Assembly: GCA_003864495.1 (NCBI GenBank)
Contig: ML133471.1
Location: forward strand, 1,336,001 to 1,400,000
Origin: Nemopilema nomurai
Lineage: Eukaryota > Cnidaria > Scyphozoa > Rhizostomeae > Rhizostomatidae
Length of the DNA: 64,000 nucleotides
Reading direction: 5' to 3'
Both the position numbers and the translations under genes were made by a program. The notes below the pieces were generated by a model. That model was given only the letters and a program-made list of their open reading frames with translations. It ran no database searches and had not been told where the DNA came from. The first letter of the stretch is position 1; the number at the start of each line of letters is the position of its first letter. Positions 1-36,945 of this stretch are shown one piece after another.

Positions 1-25695
<25,695 letters not shown>

Positions 25696-26435
25696 ATTAA
25701 AGTATTAGATTTATTTTCCAAGAATTAAGATTTGAACAATTTTTGTTTCTTTTGACTGCTACCTTAAATTTTCAGAAGGATTTTTTGTTTTAAGGAAATT
25801 GTTTGCAAAAAAACAAAGGATATTATTACTAGATACTCCTAGTGGCATTTGCAATTGTTTGGTATAATTTTAGGCAGGGTTTGCTATTTTGATTGACACA
25901 GTTTACATTTTGTATGCAGTCTAGATGATTTGAAATTCCAATTACCCACGTTGAACTGCAGAGAAAAATGAATGGATGGATTTGTACCACAAATTTCTAT
26001 TCTTGGTTATTGCGGATTCATACAAAAAATAAAGCACTTTGATGGTATCATCTTCTTTCAAGAATTAGAGTTAGAGTTAGCAACTTAAAGGCACCATTCT
26101 CTACACAATACAAGCGTATACAAGACTGCCCACATAGCATCAAATACTTTATGGCTAATGCAAACATTCATCATTCCCTGTAGAGGCTGTGCCCTCACTG
26201 TGTGCCCACAAAAAACAGGCATCTACATAATCTGTAAGAAAAACACAGGCAGATACTATAGACATGCAGGTGGTTAAACTTTTTACTCTCTCAATTACTA
26301 AATCTGCATCATAAAATATTTTAAGCAATTTGAAAATATTAGAAAATTTAACAAATAAATTATATCTTCAAAGTCTCTACTGCCTTATTTGAAACCATTT
26401 GATCTCCCAATTACATTGCAAGTTCCACAAGTGGA
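25696..26435. other. Intergenic: two convergent 3' UTRs
   Basis: About 740 bases between the stop codons of VARS1 (+) and the bublin-like gene (-). It contains the AATAAA at 26028 and no other feature I can identify. Confidence 0.6.
26028..26033 (+). promoter_or_regulatory. VARS1: Poly(A) signal AATAAA for VARS1
   Basis: Canonical hexamer about 330 bases after the VARS1 stop codon and before the start of the convergent small gene's 3' end. The only exact hexamer I noticed in the expected interval. Confidence 0.55.
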
Positions 26436-27364
26436 TCATGGTATATCTTTGCTTTTTTCTCCAGAATCATTTTTACTTTTGACACATTCCAGAAATTCCT
26501 TGACTTTCCCATGTAAATCAGTGCTTTGGTTTTCTAATGCATCAAGACACGAACTTATATTATCCAGTTCTTTGCTGATTGATTCATAATCTGTAAGAAA
26601 AATGATGATGTAAATGTAGGTTGGAAGTTTAAAGAGGAAATTAGAGTAAAACTCAGCTTAAAAATGAAACAAAACAAGAGATGATGAAATTTCAACTGTG
26701 AGCTTTAATAAAATCTTGCAGTATACACTTTAACTCAAACGTCTTGATTAGTCACAGATAACTATTAACAATAACAGTAAAGCACATATTATGCGTGGCA
26801 GAATTGGGCTGCGCTTATCTGGCTAGTGCTACAGAACATAATTTTAAAAGAGAAACAAATTATAACAAAGCTAGATATGCAAAACAAAGTAACTCGCGAC
26901 CGAAGGGTCCAAACAGCATGATTTTTTCAGTATAGTCTAATTTAATGTGAAGATTTCGATTCTGAAGTTCTTTATCGAGAAAGATCCAAAGATAGCAAGA
27001 TACACTTTGAAATTGAAACCCCATCGATCAATGGGTCACTAGCGGACACACCAGTCAATTTCCCCAGCATTGATTCTCGCCCTAACCGTTGAACTTATAG
27101 CAGCATTTGGTATCTATTTAAAAGACTGCTTATTGCTGAATAGCAGAGAACTGAACGAATCCTAAATCGTCATAGAGTTTGAGGAGGGTACCACAAAAGT
27201 CAAGCTAAAAGCACCATGCTTCGAAAAATTGAGTTGTTTTTAAACGCATAGGCGCCAAAAAATTCACCTTCCTCATCTTCTAAACCATCATGGCTAGCTA
27301 ATTCATTCACTTCGCTTGGTTTCTCGAAATTCGCAGATTCCCCGTTTTGATGAGGGTCAGCCAT
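26436..27364 (-). CDS. BBLN: Bublin coiled-coil protein homologue (UPF0184/C9orf16 family)
   Basis: Two exons on the minus strand: 27364-27268 (ATG at 27364-27362, donor gtgaat) and 26590-26436 (acceptor ttacag, stop TGA). The join is in phase 1 and gives exactly 83 residues, the same length as human C9orf16. An acidic N-terminal half (ending LASHDGLEDEE) is followed by a short coiled coil with the family signature YESISKELDNISSCLDALE, which matches the xxAINxMLDQINSCLDxLE pattern of the family. Bublin proteins associate with intermediate filaments in nematode intestinal lumen maintenance (established for C. elegans); a role here is inference. It is too split to appear as a single long ORF. 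Confidence 0.88.
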
Positions 27365-29303
27365 TTTCAAAAGTCAGCTGAGAATTGTCTGATGTGTTGT
27401 TGTGTTGTTCTAACCTGCTGGCCTGTGTCATTGGCAATGGCGGTTCACATCCTGGCAAGTTTTCTTTCATGAGGCCGGGGGATTTCCTATAGTCTATATT
27501 ATCACGATGTGGAGGTAGTATAGTTTTATTTTATTAATTATGCTTGAATTAATATTTGACTTAAGAAGCTTTTACCTTTGTGTGTCTGTGTGTAGGCCCC
27601 CTGCCCCACGCTTTAGCCACATTTGGGCAAAAATAGTAAAACATATAGCTAGACGTTTGGTGAGGTGATGGAATAAAACATATCTGCCAGCAGCTCTTAT
27701 ACAAAAATCGACATTAGTTTTCAAGTGCGAAATTTTTCTCTGCCACAGTAATTTAAATTTGGACAGTATGTTGTTCGTTGTTTATAGCTGTTGCTACCTG
27801 GTAACCGTCCGCTGTAAATTATGGCGCTTCGCCATTTGGTACTGAGATCACCAGCCTTTATTCTGGCGTCACACGGCATAGTGTAGCAAGTGCACATTCG
27901 AGCCACATTTTCTGAAAACTCGTTGCAGCCCAATAAAGGGTGTGACCGGTCATTATCATGGGCGTGGCTTGGGCGCCGCTTGATTGTTTATCGCATATTG
28001 ATAATGTCATACTTAACTTGTTTCCTAGCCTAAAAAACTACTTAGCTTCGTATATAAATATGTTAATAAAGTTTCCTAAGCTTCTTTACTCTCATTAGTT
28101 CAATTTGTTTATCAGGCAAGCTACTGGCAATAATGTATTTTTTACTCAAGAAAATACATTGCAGTATATTTTTGGTTGGCTTGATATCTCCCTCCAATTT
28201 TTCAATAATAAACTCAAAGCCTTCCTTTGAAGGAGATACCTTGTCTGGACTCACTTAATCTGTTGCAGAAGAATACTAGCCATCCTTTTCGTTAGTCAAA
28301 AATCAAATAAAGAATCTATATAGAAAACTCATATTCAATTTTAAAATAGTGGTTGCTCCCTCCTTGAAGAGCCTACAATGCCCGCCAAAAGTAGTTGGAA
28401 CACCGAGATTCTACTCGTAATAAATGCATATTTTCACTTCAATTCCCCATTTCAAGCAGACAGAGCCCCCTCCCCCCCTTAAACAATGTTGTGAAGGTAG
28501 GTGAACATGTCGCTAAACATGGGTTACACAATCTGCGCTCCAACATACATTTGTTTTCATTTTCCAGTCGGAAACCAACATTGTATATGAGGGAGGGGAG
28601 ACGTTTAGTAGGAAAGATGATTGGACTGTTCCAACACTTTTGGCGGGCATTGTAGCTATTGAGAGGCTCCTCATCCAATTTTACAAAGTAAATTTTTTTC
28701 TTACTTTACATGGTAATGTAGTATTGGAATTTTTTGAATACTGAATTGAAACCTGAAAAATCTGCAATCCAAATATTTGAGAGCTTGAATTCGCAATTGA
28801 TCTTTGTGAAGAACTACACAATGTCCAAAACCTTTGTTTAAAAATACTGGAGTTTTCTGCAAACTTTCTAGTTTATTACAGTCATCAATGAACAGGAAGG
28901 ATGACACCTGCTTCCCCAAATTTTTCCTTACTTTAGATTTTAGAATACTTTAGATTTCCTTACTTTAGAATGGTTTTGCTTTTTGTCCCTTGTCTGGATG
29001 TTGTGCGAATCTTTTCCTGTTTTATTACTGAAAGTGTAGATTAAATCGTTTCTCTTAGACTTGTATATAAATCTAGAGGTTTCTATTGCTGTGAATCTAA
29101 GTCCTTTGTGTTTGAGTCATTTTGTTGCAGTTATAAATCTGTATTCTGTAGCTGTTTTCTAAAGCTGTATTCACCTAGTTTTCACTGAGATGTCAAATTC
29201 CTTCCATACTATTTTATTTGTTACTCTTATACTTACTATTTTTTATAGTGCATAATTTTTGTCATTACTCTTAGCTTATTGTAACTACTATTTGTCATTT
29301 TAG
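27365..29303. other. Intergenic region between BBLN and DUSP12
   Basis: Should contain the BBLN promoter and the 5' region of DUSP12. The recognised content is the MITE at 28376-28652. I see no convincing exon, although DUSP12 may have an upstream leader exon because its first coding exon starts at an acceptor. Confidence 0.6.
28376..28652. mobile_element. 277-bp MITE with TA target sites (Tc1/mariner-like)
   Basis: Terminal inverted repeats of about 26-27 bp, beginning CAATGCCCGCCAAAAGT at both ends and continuing GTTGGAACA after a one-base indel, enclose 277 bp without coding capacity. TA dinucleotides flank both ends (28374-28375 and 28653-28654), the target-site duplication typical of the Tc1/mariner superfamily. 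The internal sequence is a short non-coding spacer with a C-run, so the element is non-autonomous. The superfamily assignment is inference from the TA sites; no transposase lies nearby. Confidence 0.85.
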
Positions 29304-32148
29304 ATGAAACAAAGGAAAGCAGACAAATGCATGCCATCAACAATAAGCTCTACTTGGCATCTTTAGCAGAAGTGTGTGATATCAACACAGTATTCAAGCA
29401 TGATATCAATCACATTCTAACTGTTGACAGCTCACCCCTCCCTTCAGAACTTCAGAACAAGTTGAAGAGTACTGGGATAGAAATTGACCATGTATCTATG
29501 TATGATTCCCTTGACTTTGAGATCTTCCATACACTGAAAGATGCAGTGAACATTTTACACAATAGAGCACCAAATGTCATCTCTGTGGTGCATTGGTAAG
29601 CTTCATTTTATAGTTCTTTTTAAAAAAGTAGCTGGATTTATTTTCTTAGTGATTGTTCACAAATGAACTCCAAATTACGAAATTATTGAATATTATAGTT
29701 TTTGAGTATTTAAATTTAAAGAGTCTTTGGCACTTCATGAACATTTTAAAAAGTAGCTGTTTGTGATAGAGCTTTTTAAGTAGTTTTATGTATTCTAAAT
29801 ACAATTTAAGGAGCACCTTTTTCAGTTTTGCAGGTATGTCAAGAAGTGCAACAGTTGTAATTGGGTACTTGATGCAGTCACTAGGCCTAAAATATGACGA
29901 GGCCCTTGAGTTGGTGAAGTCAGCGAAGCCAGATGTTTGGTATGTACACCTACATCACTGCATTTTTCCTGGCCTGTGTCTGCTCTTATAGGTACAGAAT
30001 TTTAAAGGAACACCTTTTATACCTCCTCAGAACAAGAAGCAGGTGAATTCAGGTCCAATAAATAGTTGCTAGGTTAGTTGCTTGCCTGCTGTCACTTGTA
30101 TTGTAGGTCTTGATACAAATTCTGTTGTTTGACAGAATTATTTTTCTATTATAATATTTTTTTTTCTATTTCTAATTTTCAGCCCAAATCCAAATTTTGA
30201 GAAACAGCTCAGGTTGTTCGAAGAGTTGGGAAAAAATTTTGATAAGTACAAAGAATTCAAGCACGCTTTGCAGCAATTAAATGGATATGATCGTAAGTTT
30301 TTTTTCAATGTGAACACTTGTCAGATTTTATATCAAAACAAAGACTTAAAGGCATTCTGCTAATACTTTTCATTTACTTATAGCAAGACTTGAAGATCTT
30401 AAAGATTCCTTGAAGAAAGCCATAAGAGAAAGTAATGAAACAATTTCTGCAAGCTGTAGAAAATGCAGGTGAGGCTGATTGATTTTAATTCACGATTTAC
30501 GTTTTTGTCCTTGTTTTATGTAACTTTTGCTGAATGACATAATAAATGCAGACTATTTATTTAACTTTTTTAGGATTCCTCTTTTAGGATTTTCTGTTCC
30601 TCTGAATCTGATTGTCGTTTTGCAAAAAGTGTATATCTGAAAATTCTTTTATTTCTTCATGTTGTTTAGCTTTTACCACTGTTTACATTCTTCAATGGTT
30701 TTTTTTTCAGATTTTCTTTGTTTAGAGGCTGTGCAATCTCACATAGGTGTTTAAGATCTCGTGCTTCACTTTTTCTTAAATCTCCTGAGCCATGGATGTT
30801 ACGAAATGTAGTTGGACAGCAAGATTCAAAGGTATGTTAGTTGAACAAAAAAGGTAAATACCAGGAACATCTAGGCCAGATCAGTTTCATTTTCTCTTGT
30901 TTTGATATTTATTGGCTAGCTTTACATCAAATTTAGTATTTGTTGATAATAAGGTTTATTCCTAATTTATTACAGTTCAACTATTGTGGATTGGAAGTCT
31001 ATTTTTATGGAAACATTCATTTTAAGTCAAACAGGGTGTATTATTTTTGGTTTCTGGGGCATTTTAATTCAGCAATCCTTCCATAACACAATTTATTGAT
31101 CTTAAAATGGTAAATCCCATGTAAAGAAAGAGGGTCACATCCGATCGCTTTAATCTGCTTTTTTGTTGCATTTAGATATTATGCCCTGAATGTGGAAGTA
31201 AGCTGGGCAATCTTAGATGGAATGGTGAGTGAATTGCCTCAAACTGGCTTGCAATGACTCAAAGTGATTGTTCCTCTTTGGTGCGAAGGCTCTGATGCAT
31301 CATGACAACTGGTCTTCTGACATTTGATGACTTGGTTTCTTTGCTCTCAGCATCAGCAACCTGCCTTATTTCCAAACATAAAACCAGCACCTACTTTGAG
31401 CATTCTAGGCCATTTGGTGGCCATGTTCTGATACATCTTTAATTGCTTGGCTGCTGTGATGTCTTTTGTGACAATGCCTTGAACAGCCTTCATTGCACTT
31501 TGGCCTACATAGATTACTTATTCGCTCAAGCATATTTATTCTCGTACTAACTTGAATTGCCATGACCCTGAACTTGCTGCAAGATTTTCTTGGTATAGCT
31601 GTACAATGAAAATGTTGCATACAAGGTATTTGTTGGGGCCACACTATGAAATAATAAGGAGTATTTCTCATTCGTATGCAGAAGTGGCAATTCCGTTAAT
31701 GTTGAATGCTCTATTCTTGAAGAAGATTTCGCACACGCTATTACAACAAAAGAACCTTCCCAGTAAAAGTCTCTTTCGACAACTAAAGCAAAGTTGCATT
31801 TCTGGTTCGTTTGTCTGTTTAGAATATCTTTATGAAATCCACCACCGCAGTAAAGCATAGTTTTTTAGGATATGATTTTTCACAACCGTTTTGGTACTGG
31901 GTTGTTACTGGGATTCTCTCGAATGTCAGATGAGATAGGCTTATCAAAACACACCATTTTATGAGAAAATTGCACTGGCTTATGCTTGACATAATCATGT
32001 GTCCTTTTTCGTAGGGTGCATGTGCTCCTGTAAGAAGTGGGTTCGCCCCGCGATCCAAGTACATAGAAGTAAAGTGGATCTAGTCCCTCTCTCGACGCCC
32101 GCTGATGCTCTTGCTCAAAGTCACGAGGAAAGTACTGCTCTGAAATGA
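29304..32148 (+). CDS. DUSP12: Dual-specificity phosphatase 12 (YVH1 family)
   Basis: Seven exons: 29304-29595 (ATG at 29327), 29826-29939, 30183-30292, 30384-30468, 30711-30831, 31176-31224, 32015-32148 (TGA). Phases agree throughout, giving 293 residues (human DUSP12 is about 340). The N-terminal domain (about 1-140) is a DSP phosphatase. The catalytic loop HCFAGMSRS, with nucleophile Cys and Arg, is split by the first intron. The C-terminal domain is the YVH1 zinc module: CRKCRFSLFRGC, CPECGSKLGNLRW, CMCSCKKWVRPAIQVHRSKVD spaced as in the family. YVH1 proteins act in 60S ribosome maturation (release of Mrt4) and the zinc domain is the essential part, by family knowledge. The start is uncertain because the exon opens at an acceptor 23 bases before the ATG. 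Confidence 0.93.
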
Positions 32149-35100
32149 CAAATCGAGGCCAGCGCATCTTCTTCTGAACTTTGAAAAGCGACTGCAAGAT
32201 GATCTTACTCTAGAGCCGGCCTTTTGTGAAGCACGGATCTGCTGTTTCCGCCCAAAAGAGATACAATTATTTTTGTAATGGTTCTTAAATCACTTATACA
32301 GTGTTGTACCGCAGGACGCTCTTGCAAAATCAGAACCTCTTTTCATCGCTCACAATTCCCTTGGATATGAGTAATATTTAGCCTCTTGTTTTCCATAACC
32401 ATCTCTAATTGTTACCCTCCCCCATAGAACTTGCTGTTGTAGCTATGTCTACTTTCGGTTCTTTCTCTCGGTTCTTCCTCTAGAAGGGGGCTGCATTTCC
32501 TCTTGCCTTTCAAAGTTTGTACCGAATGATTAGAAGGCGCGAACGTTGTTAAATACATTTCCAGCAATTCCTCTATTAGGACATTTCTTCTTTTCAATGT
32601 TTTGCCTTTTAATATCATGATAGCCTGAATATGTCGTAATTTTAAGTTATACCACTGTCTAGTTATCATCGATAAGTATCTTTAAAATGTCGCCTCCATT
32701 TATCGTCGGTTCTTTCTCATCATAAAACTTTTCAGACTGCCCCCCTTACCCGGTGAAACACAAGTCTGCCCCTTCATCCCTACGAAGCAGCTACATGAAA
32801 CTCTTCAATTTATAGAGTGCTATATCGAGCTTTTTAGAGAAGAATGTTTACGGCCCAAGACGCAGTGCTTGTGAAAACACCAATTTTACCCGTTGTAGGC
32901 ACACATATGGCCTGACACACCCTCACTTCTCTCTGAAGTAAGCAATCTCTCAAGATTCGACCTAATTGGGGATATTTTAACGCGAAAGAGTGCGCGAAAA
33001 GAATCTTATTCAAGCCGATGGGGGAGTCATTCGTAATTGAGAGGTCTACTTTCTTGGTAGAGTTGGTAGGGTATATCATTTCATAGAGCTGATTTGTGTC
33101 ATAGTCGGAAGCTCCAAGAGCATCCGTTTTGTAAGAATTGTTTTTCTTATTATCATTTATTTCATCAAAATGATTTTAAAGATTGACTATATTTGTATAG
33201 TGCAGAAGCTTGAATCACACCCTTTGGCCGCTGGCTAGGTGCATCGTGTCAGTTGCTGTAAGAACCATGGGTAGAACCAAGAATTGAGTTAATGCCCGCA
33301 GAAAAGCCGTCTTGGTGGGAATGTATGAATCGTCGCATAGGTTTTGCTATATGGTTAGGCGCAAATTAATCAGCTCACTGCTGCTTTTTTCACTCTATTT
33401 TCAATTCACGTGTCTCCGATGTTAGACAAGTCTGTTTCCAGCGTTTCCCACTTCCTGAATATTCACATGTCCTACGTGCTGTTTTCGTATCTGATAATTT
33501 TGCTCGACGCTCTCCTTTTTTTCTTGATTCCCATTTCCGTGAATTGCTTTCTTTTACTATTTTCTTATACGACTTTCGTTTTCTGCTGGCACCGATTCAC
33601 AGTAATTGCCTAATCGCAGAGAAGTTTTTGTTCACTTCGGCGACAACTGCTGTCAAAAGCAAACTTCTTCCCTCCACCCTGATTTTTCACAAGGAGACAG
33701 AAACCGAAGTATTGTTAGCAAGTGTACACGTGTATTTCCAACACAGGCGGATTCGTAATTGAAACTACCAAGACTACTGGGTGCTGTCTTCATATAGCTA
33801 TCCATTTTATCGGCCTGTTGTTTTATCATCTTTCGACTGTTAGGTTGCATAACTCTCTTGGTTATGAATCGCATTTTTCAGAAGCATCCTTGCTACCTTT
33901 CTTAAGTTCTCGTACGAGTTTTGCTGTCTTAAGTTCTCGTCGTACGAGAGATTACCCCGAACTTTTTATGTACCCTGTTATGGAACGAATCTTGTTTGCG
34001 AGTTTCAAAGAAACGTAACATTGTCAATAAATTTATTATAAGTTGGCTATAGCTTGCCGTAACTTTACATTGTTCCGGCTGCCAGTTGTATCGATGATCA
34101 AGGAGATGTTGACTCAAAGTGCTATCGTTTCTGGGAAATCGTTTGCATAAGAGAGTAAAACCCAGTTACAGCCAATATTCTAAACTTTGCTTGAATTTGC
34201 ATTCCTGCAAAAATCTGCGGAGCTTCAAGAAGAAGTTTCGTGCCAACAGCCAACCAGACTCTGTTTTTAGTGACATCAACCTGCTGGATGGTTTTTAAGT
34301 ACTAGATAGATGTTAGGAATCAAAAGCATTGAAATTTTAATCAGTCACATATCCTGTTTCGCTAGAATTAAAATGTTCGCATATCCATAACTTTTGAGTA
34401 AAAATAGGCAGCCATTTTTGCCTGTTTTGAAGCAATAACAGGTTCATGAGCACGACTTTTCAAAGTTCGTTTCAACTTCTAAGGAAACACCTTTTTTTCG
34501 AACAATATTTCAGAATGTTTTTCACCAAGCAATTATTGCTGGCTGTAATAGCTGAAGTGACAGAAATTAATTTAAAAAAGTCGTTACATCTATAGTTAGT
34601 TAGTAGTTGAACTATCTGAATCAATGAACCATATTCTGTCTGCGTTGTGTGAACAAAAGTCTGCCAATTCGGATCAACCAATACTATATTGAATCTGCTT
34701 TTGCTTCAGAGCAATTGTTTTGCCTATTGTAACCTCCTGGACAAGCAAGCTGTCTGCGCCGCTTTGATTCGAGAATTTCCATATTCTGCTCGTGCGTCGT
34801 CCGTTCTTACGGGACAGGTGTCTTACGAAACACTCTGAAAACGATTGTCGACTTTTGAAAACTAAGTGAGGTTTGTCCTATGCAAAAAAGTAGCACCAAT
34901 CAGACCAATTTCTACCAACTCAACTGCAGGGAAGGAGATTATGTTTTGAAGTATGTTTGTTGATGTAGCATATATCTTAGCTGGAGTAAAATGGGCTTAT
35001 GAATTCGAAAAAGGTTATCGAAAATGAAATCTCCAATATGAATAATGGATGAGAGTGTAATAGAAAGTGGAATCTCCACGGTAGACCAAGTGGAGGATCG

Positions 35101-36033
35101 CTGATGGATGAGGATACCTCGGTAACAAGCACGTGCTCTTCTCCTATTAATTAGTATTCACGCTCTCAAGGACCATATGAAGCTCTTGCTTGATCCAGTG
35201 CAATAGGCTCCGGCATTCTCCGTGAAGATGGAATTCGCATGTGGCCAAGATCACTTTTGCTTCTCTAGAAGAAAAAATGGTTTGTTTTATTATCATTTCT
35301 TCTTTTGTAATTGCTTTAAGCAGATTGGCTCATTCCTTTACATCTTTTGTGACTTTTTCACTTGTTTATTTTTGTTTGCAAGAATTTTCGTGATATATAG
35401 AAGGCGACTCTTTCATGGCATTGAGAATACTACAATGTTTAGTTCAAAAGGGGTTCTTCGATGATAGAATGTTTAAGCTTGTTCTAATATGTCTCTTAAT
35501 GTGCCAACCTTTGACGCGATTATAATGTTGTGCAGTTCTAATCAGAGCAATCACGAGCGAATAGGCTTAAATTGTTTATACATTTTGGTACGTCTTGATA
35601 AAAAATAGTGAAGAACGAAAAATGGAAAAAAAGAAGTTGACGATTCTTTTATTAAATCGCGGTGCTGTCTGTGACAGATTGAAATGCATTCTATCGTCAG
35701 TATTACTTATCCAACTTTTCGAAAGAAAGTAACATCCATTTCAATAGAATTTGCTTAATATTAACAAAGTTTTGGAATATTTTGATAATTATCTTGATAA
35801 TTATCTCAAAATTTTCTTGGAGACACATTTACGCCGATTCTGTTTTAAGCCGATTCTGTTTCCATTGTTATTGTTTTTATTCCGAGACAAGCAAAAGTGA
35901 ATTGGAAGAAACTCCCTGTTGTTATATCCACTTACTCGACATTTATAGCTCCAGTGGCTTATCGTTGGCTTTCTTATCAAATCTGCCATTTGGTATGAAG
36001 TTTGAAGCCTTCTAATAATGAGTGTAAGAATTA
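32149..36033. other. 3.9 kb without a recognised gene
   Basis: ORFs on both strands up to about 105 codons are low-complexity or lack any recognisable motif and are not spliceable into something I know. There is a tiny direct repeat of CTTAAGTTCTCG at 33900 and 33928. Probably DUSP12 3' UTR, intergenic DNA and the bZIP promoter region. Confidence 0.55.
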
Positions 36034-36777
36034 ATGCTAGAAATGCCATTAATAAAAGCTTCTGGCTCCTTCGCTGTATATCAAAGTATGCTTTTTTACT
36101 TAGATGGTCCCGAAAGTACGCTGTCCTTTCCAAGAGATGACTTTTACAGTAGATTTGGGGACCAAGGGCATTTCCTAAGCATCGAGCAGCTTCTCCAATT
36201 CAGAAAGCTCGTCCAGGGAATGGGGCTAGTGAAAGATGCCCCGCCATTGTCCTACCCGCTTTATTCACCCGAGCCAGAAGGCAGAGGCGCCGAGAACTCG
36301 AAGATGAAAGAAAGCGATAAAGTGGAAAGAGGAGATCAAAGTGAGCCCTCGGATAGTGAAGATGAAATCGACGTTGAGAACAGCCCGCCGTCTTCACCTG
36401 CCGAGTTTGAAACCAAAGCCAGGGTGGAGAGGAAAGTCTCCATCATCACACGCGATTACGAGAAGAGCGCAAACAGAAACAATGAGCTCCCCCGCAGCCG
36501 CTACCTGTTCAACCCCTTACCAATTCGGAAAAAGTCCAAAAAGAAGCACGTGCCTGCCGAGGCCAAAGACCACAATTACTGGCGACAGAGAGTCAAAAAT
36601 AACATTGCCGCGCGCAAATCCCGCGAGGATCGACGCAGGAAAGAAATCGAGGTTGTTATGCAGTGCGAAAACCTGCTTTTGGAGAACTACAAGTTACGAC
36701 ACGAGAATGGCCTTTTACAAGCAAGGATGAAAGTTATGGAGGCGTTCGTCCATTCAAAGATGGATGACAAATTCTGA
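36034..36777 (+). CDS. PAR-type bZIP transcription factor (HLF/TEF/E4BP4-like)
   Basis: An uninterrupted 247-residue ORF. The C-terminal bZIP (about 180-240) has the PAR/E4BP4-type basic region: YWRQRVKNNIAARKSREDRR, with the N..AA..SR DNA-contacting pattern, followed by a leucine-rich heptad region (ENLLLENYKLRHENGLL). Before it lies a Ser/Glu/Asp-rich linker (about 85-125) and a Lys-rich patch. The N-terminal 60 residues (LDGPESTLSF onward) are not a motif I recognise. PAR bZIPs bind TTAYGTAA-like sites as dimers. No intron is needed, unusual among the intron-dense neighbours, so a retroposed origin is possible. An ATG at 36088 is an alternative start. Confidence 0.85.
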   Translation: MLEMPLIKASGSFAVYQSMLFYLDGPESTLSFPRDDFYSRFGDQGHFLSIEQLLQFRKLVQGMGLVKDAPPLSYPLYSPEPEGRGAENSKMKESDKVERGDQSEPSDSEDEIDVENSPPSSPAEFETKARVERKVSIITRDYEKSANRNNELPRSRYLFNPLPIRKKSKKKHVPAEAKDHNYWRQRVKNNIAARKSREDRRRKEIEVVMQCENLLLENYKLRHENGLLQARMKVMEAFVHSKMDDKF

Positions 36778-36939
36778 ATATAGACTATTTAACACAGAGT
36801 ACGTTAAATGACATTTGAACTGTAAAAAGTATTGTAGCAATTTCGCTGTGGGATCTGTTTTCAAAGAATGTTCTTAAGAAGTTTTTTAGTAATCATAAGT
36901 GGAAACAGATAATCGATATTTCCAAAAAGATAAAACTCG

Positions 36940-36945
36940 AATAAA
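36940..36945 (+). promoter_or_regulatory. Poly(A) signal AATAAA after bZIP gene
   Basis: Canonical hexamer 163 bases downstream of the bZIP stop codon. Confidence 0.55.

Noticed and set aside
36341..36730. 129-codon ORF overlapping the bZIP gene
   Set aside because: It is a second-frame shadow of the GC-rich bZIP coding sequence with no motif of its own.
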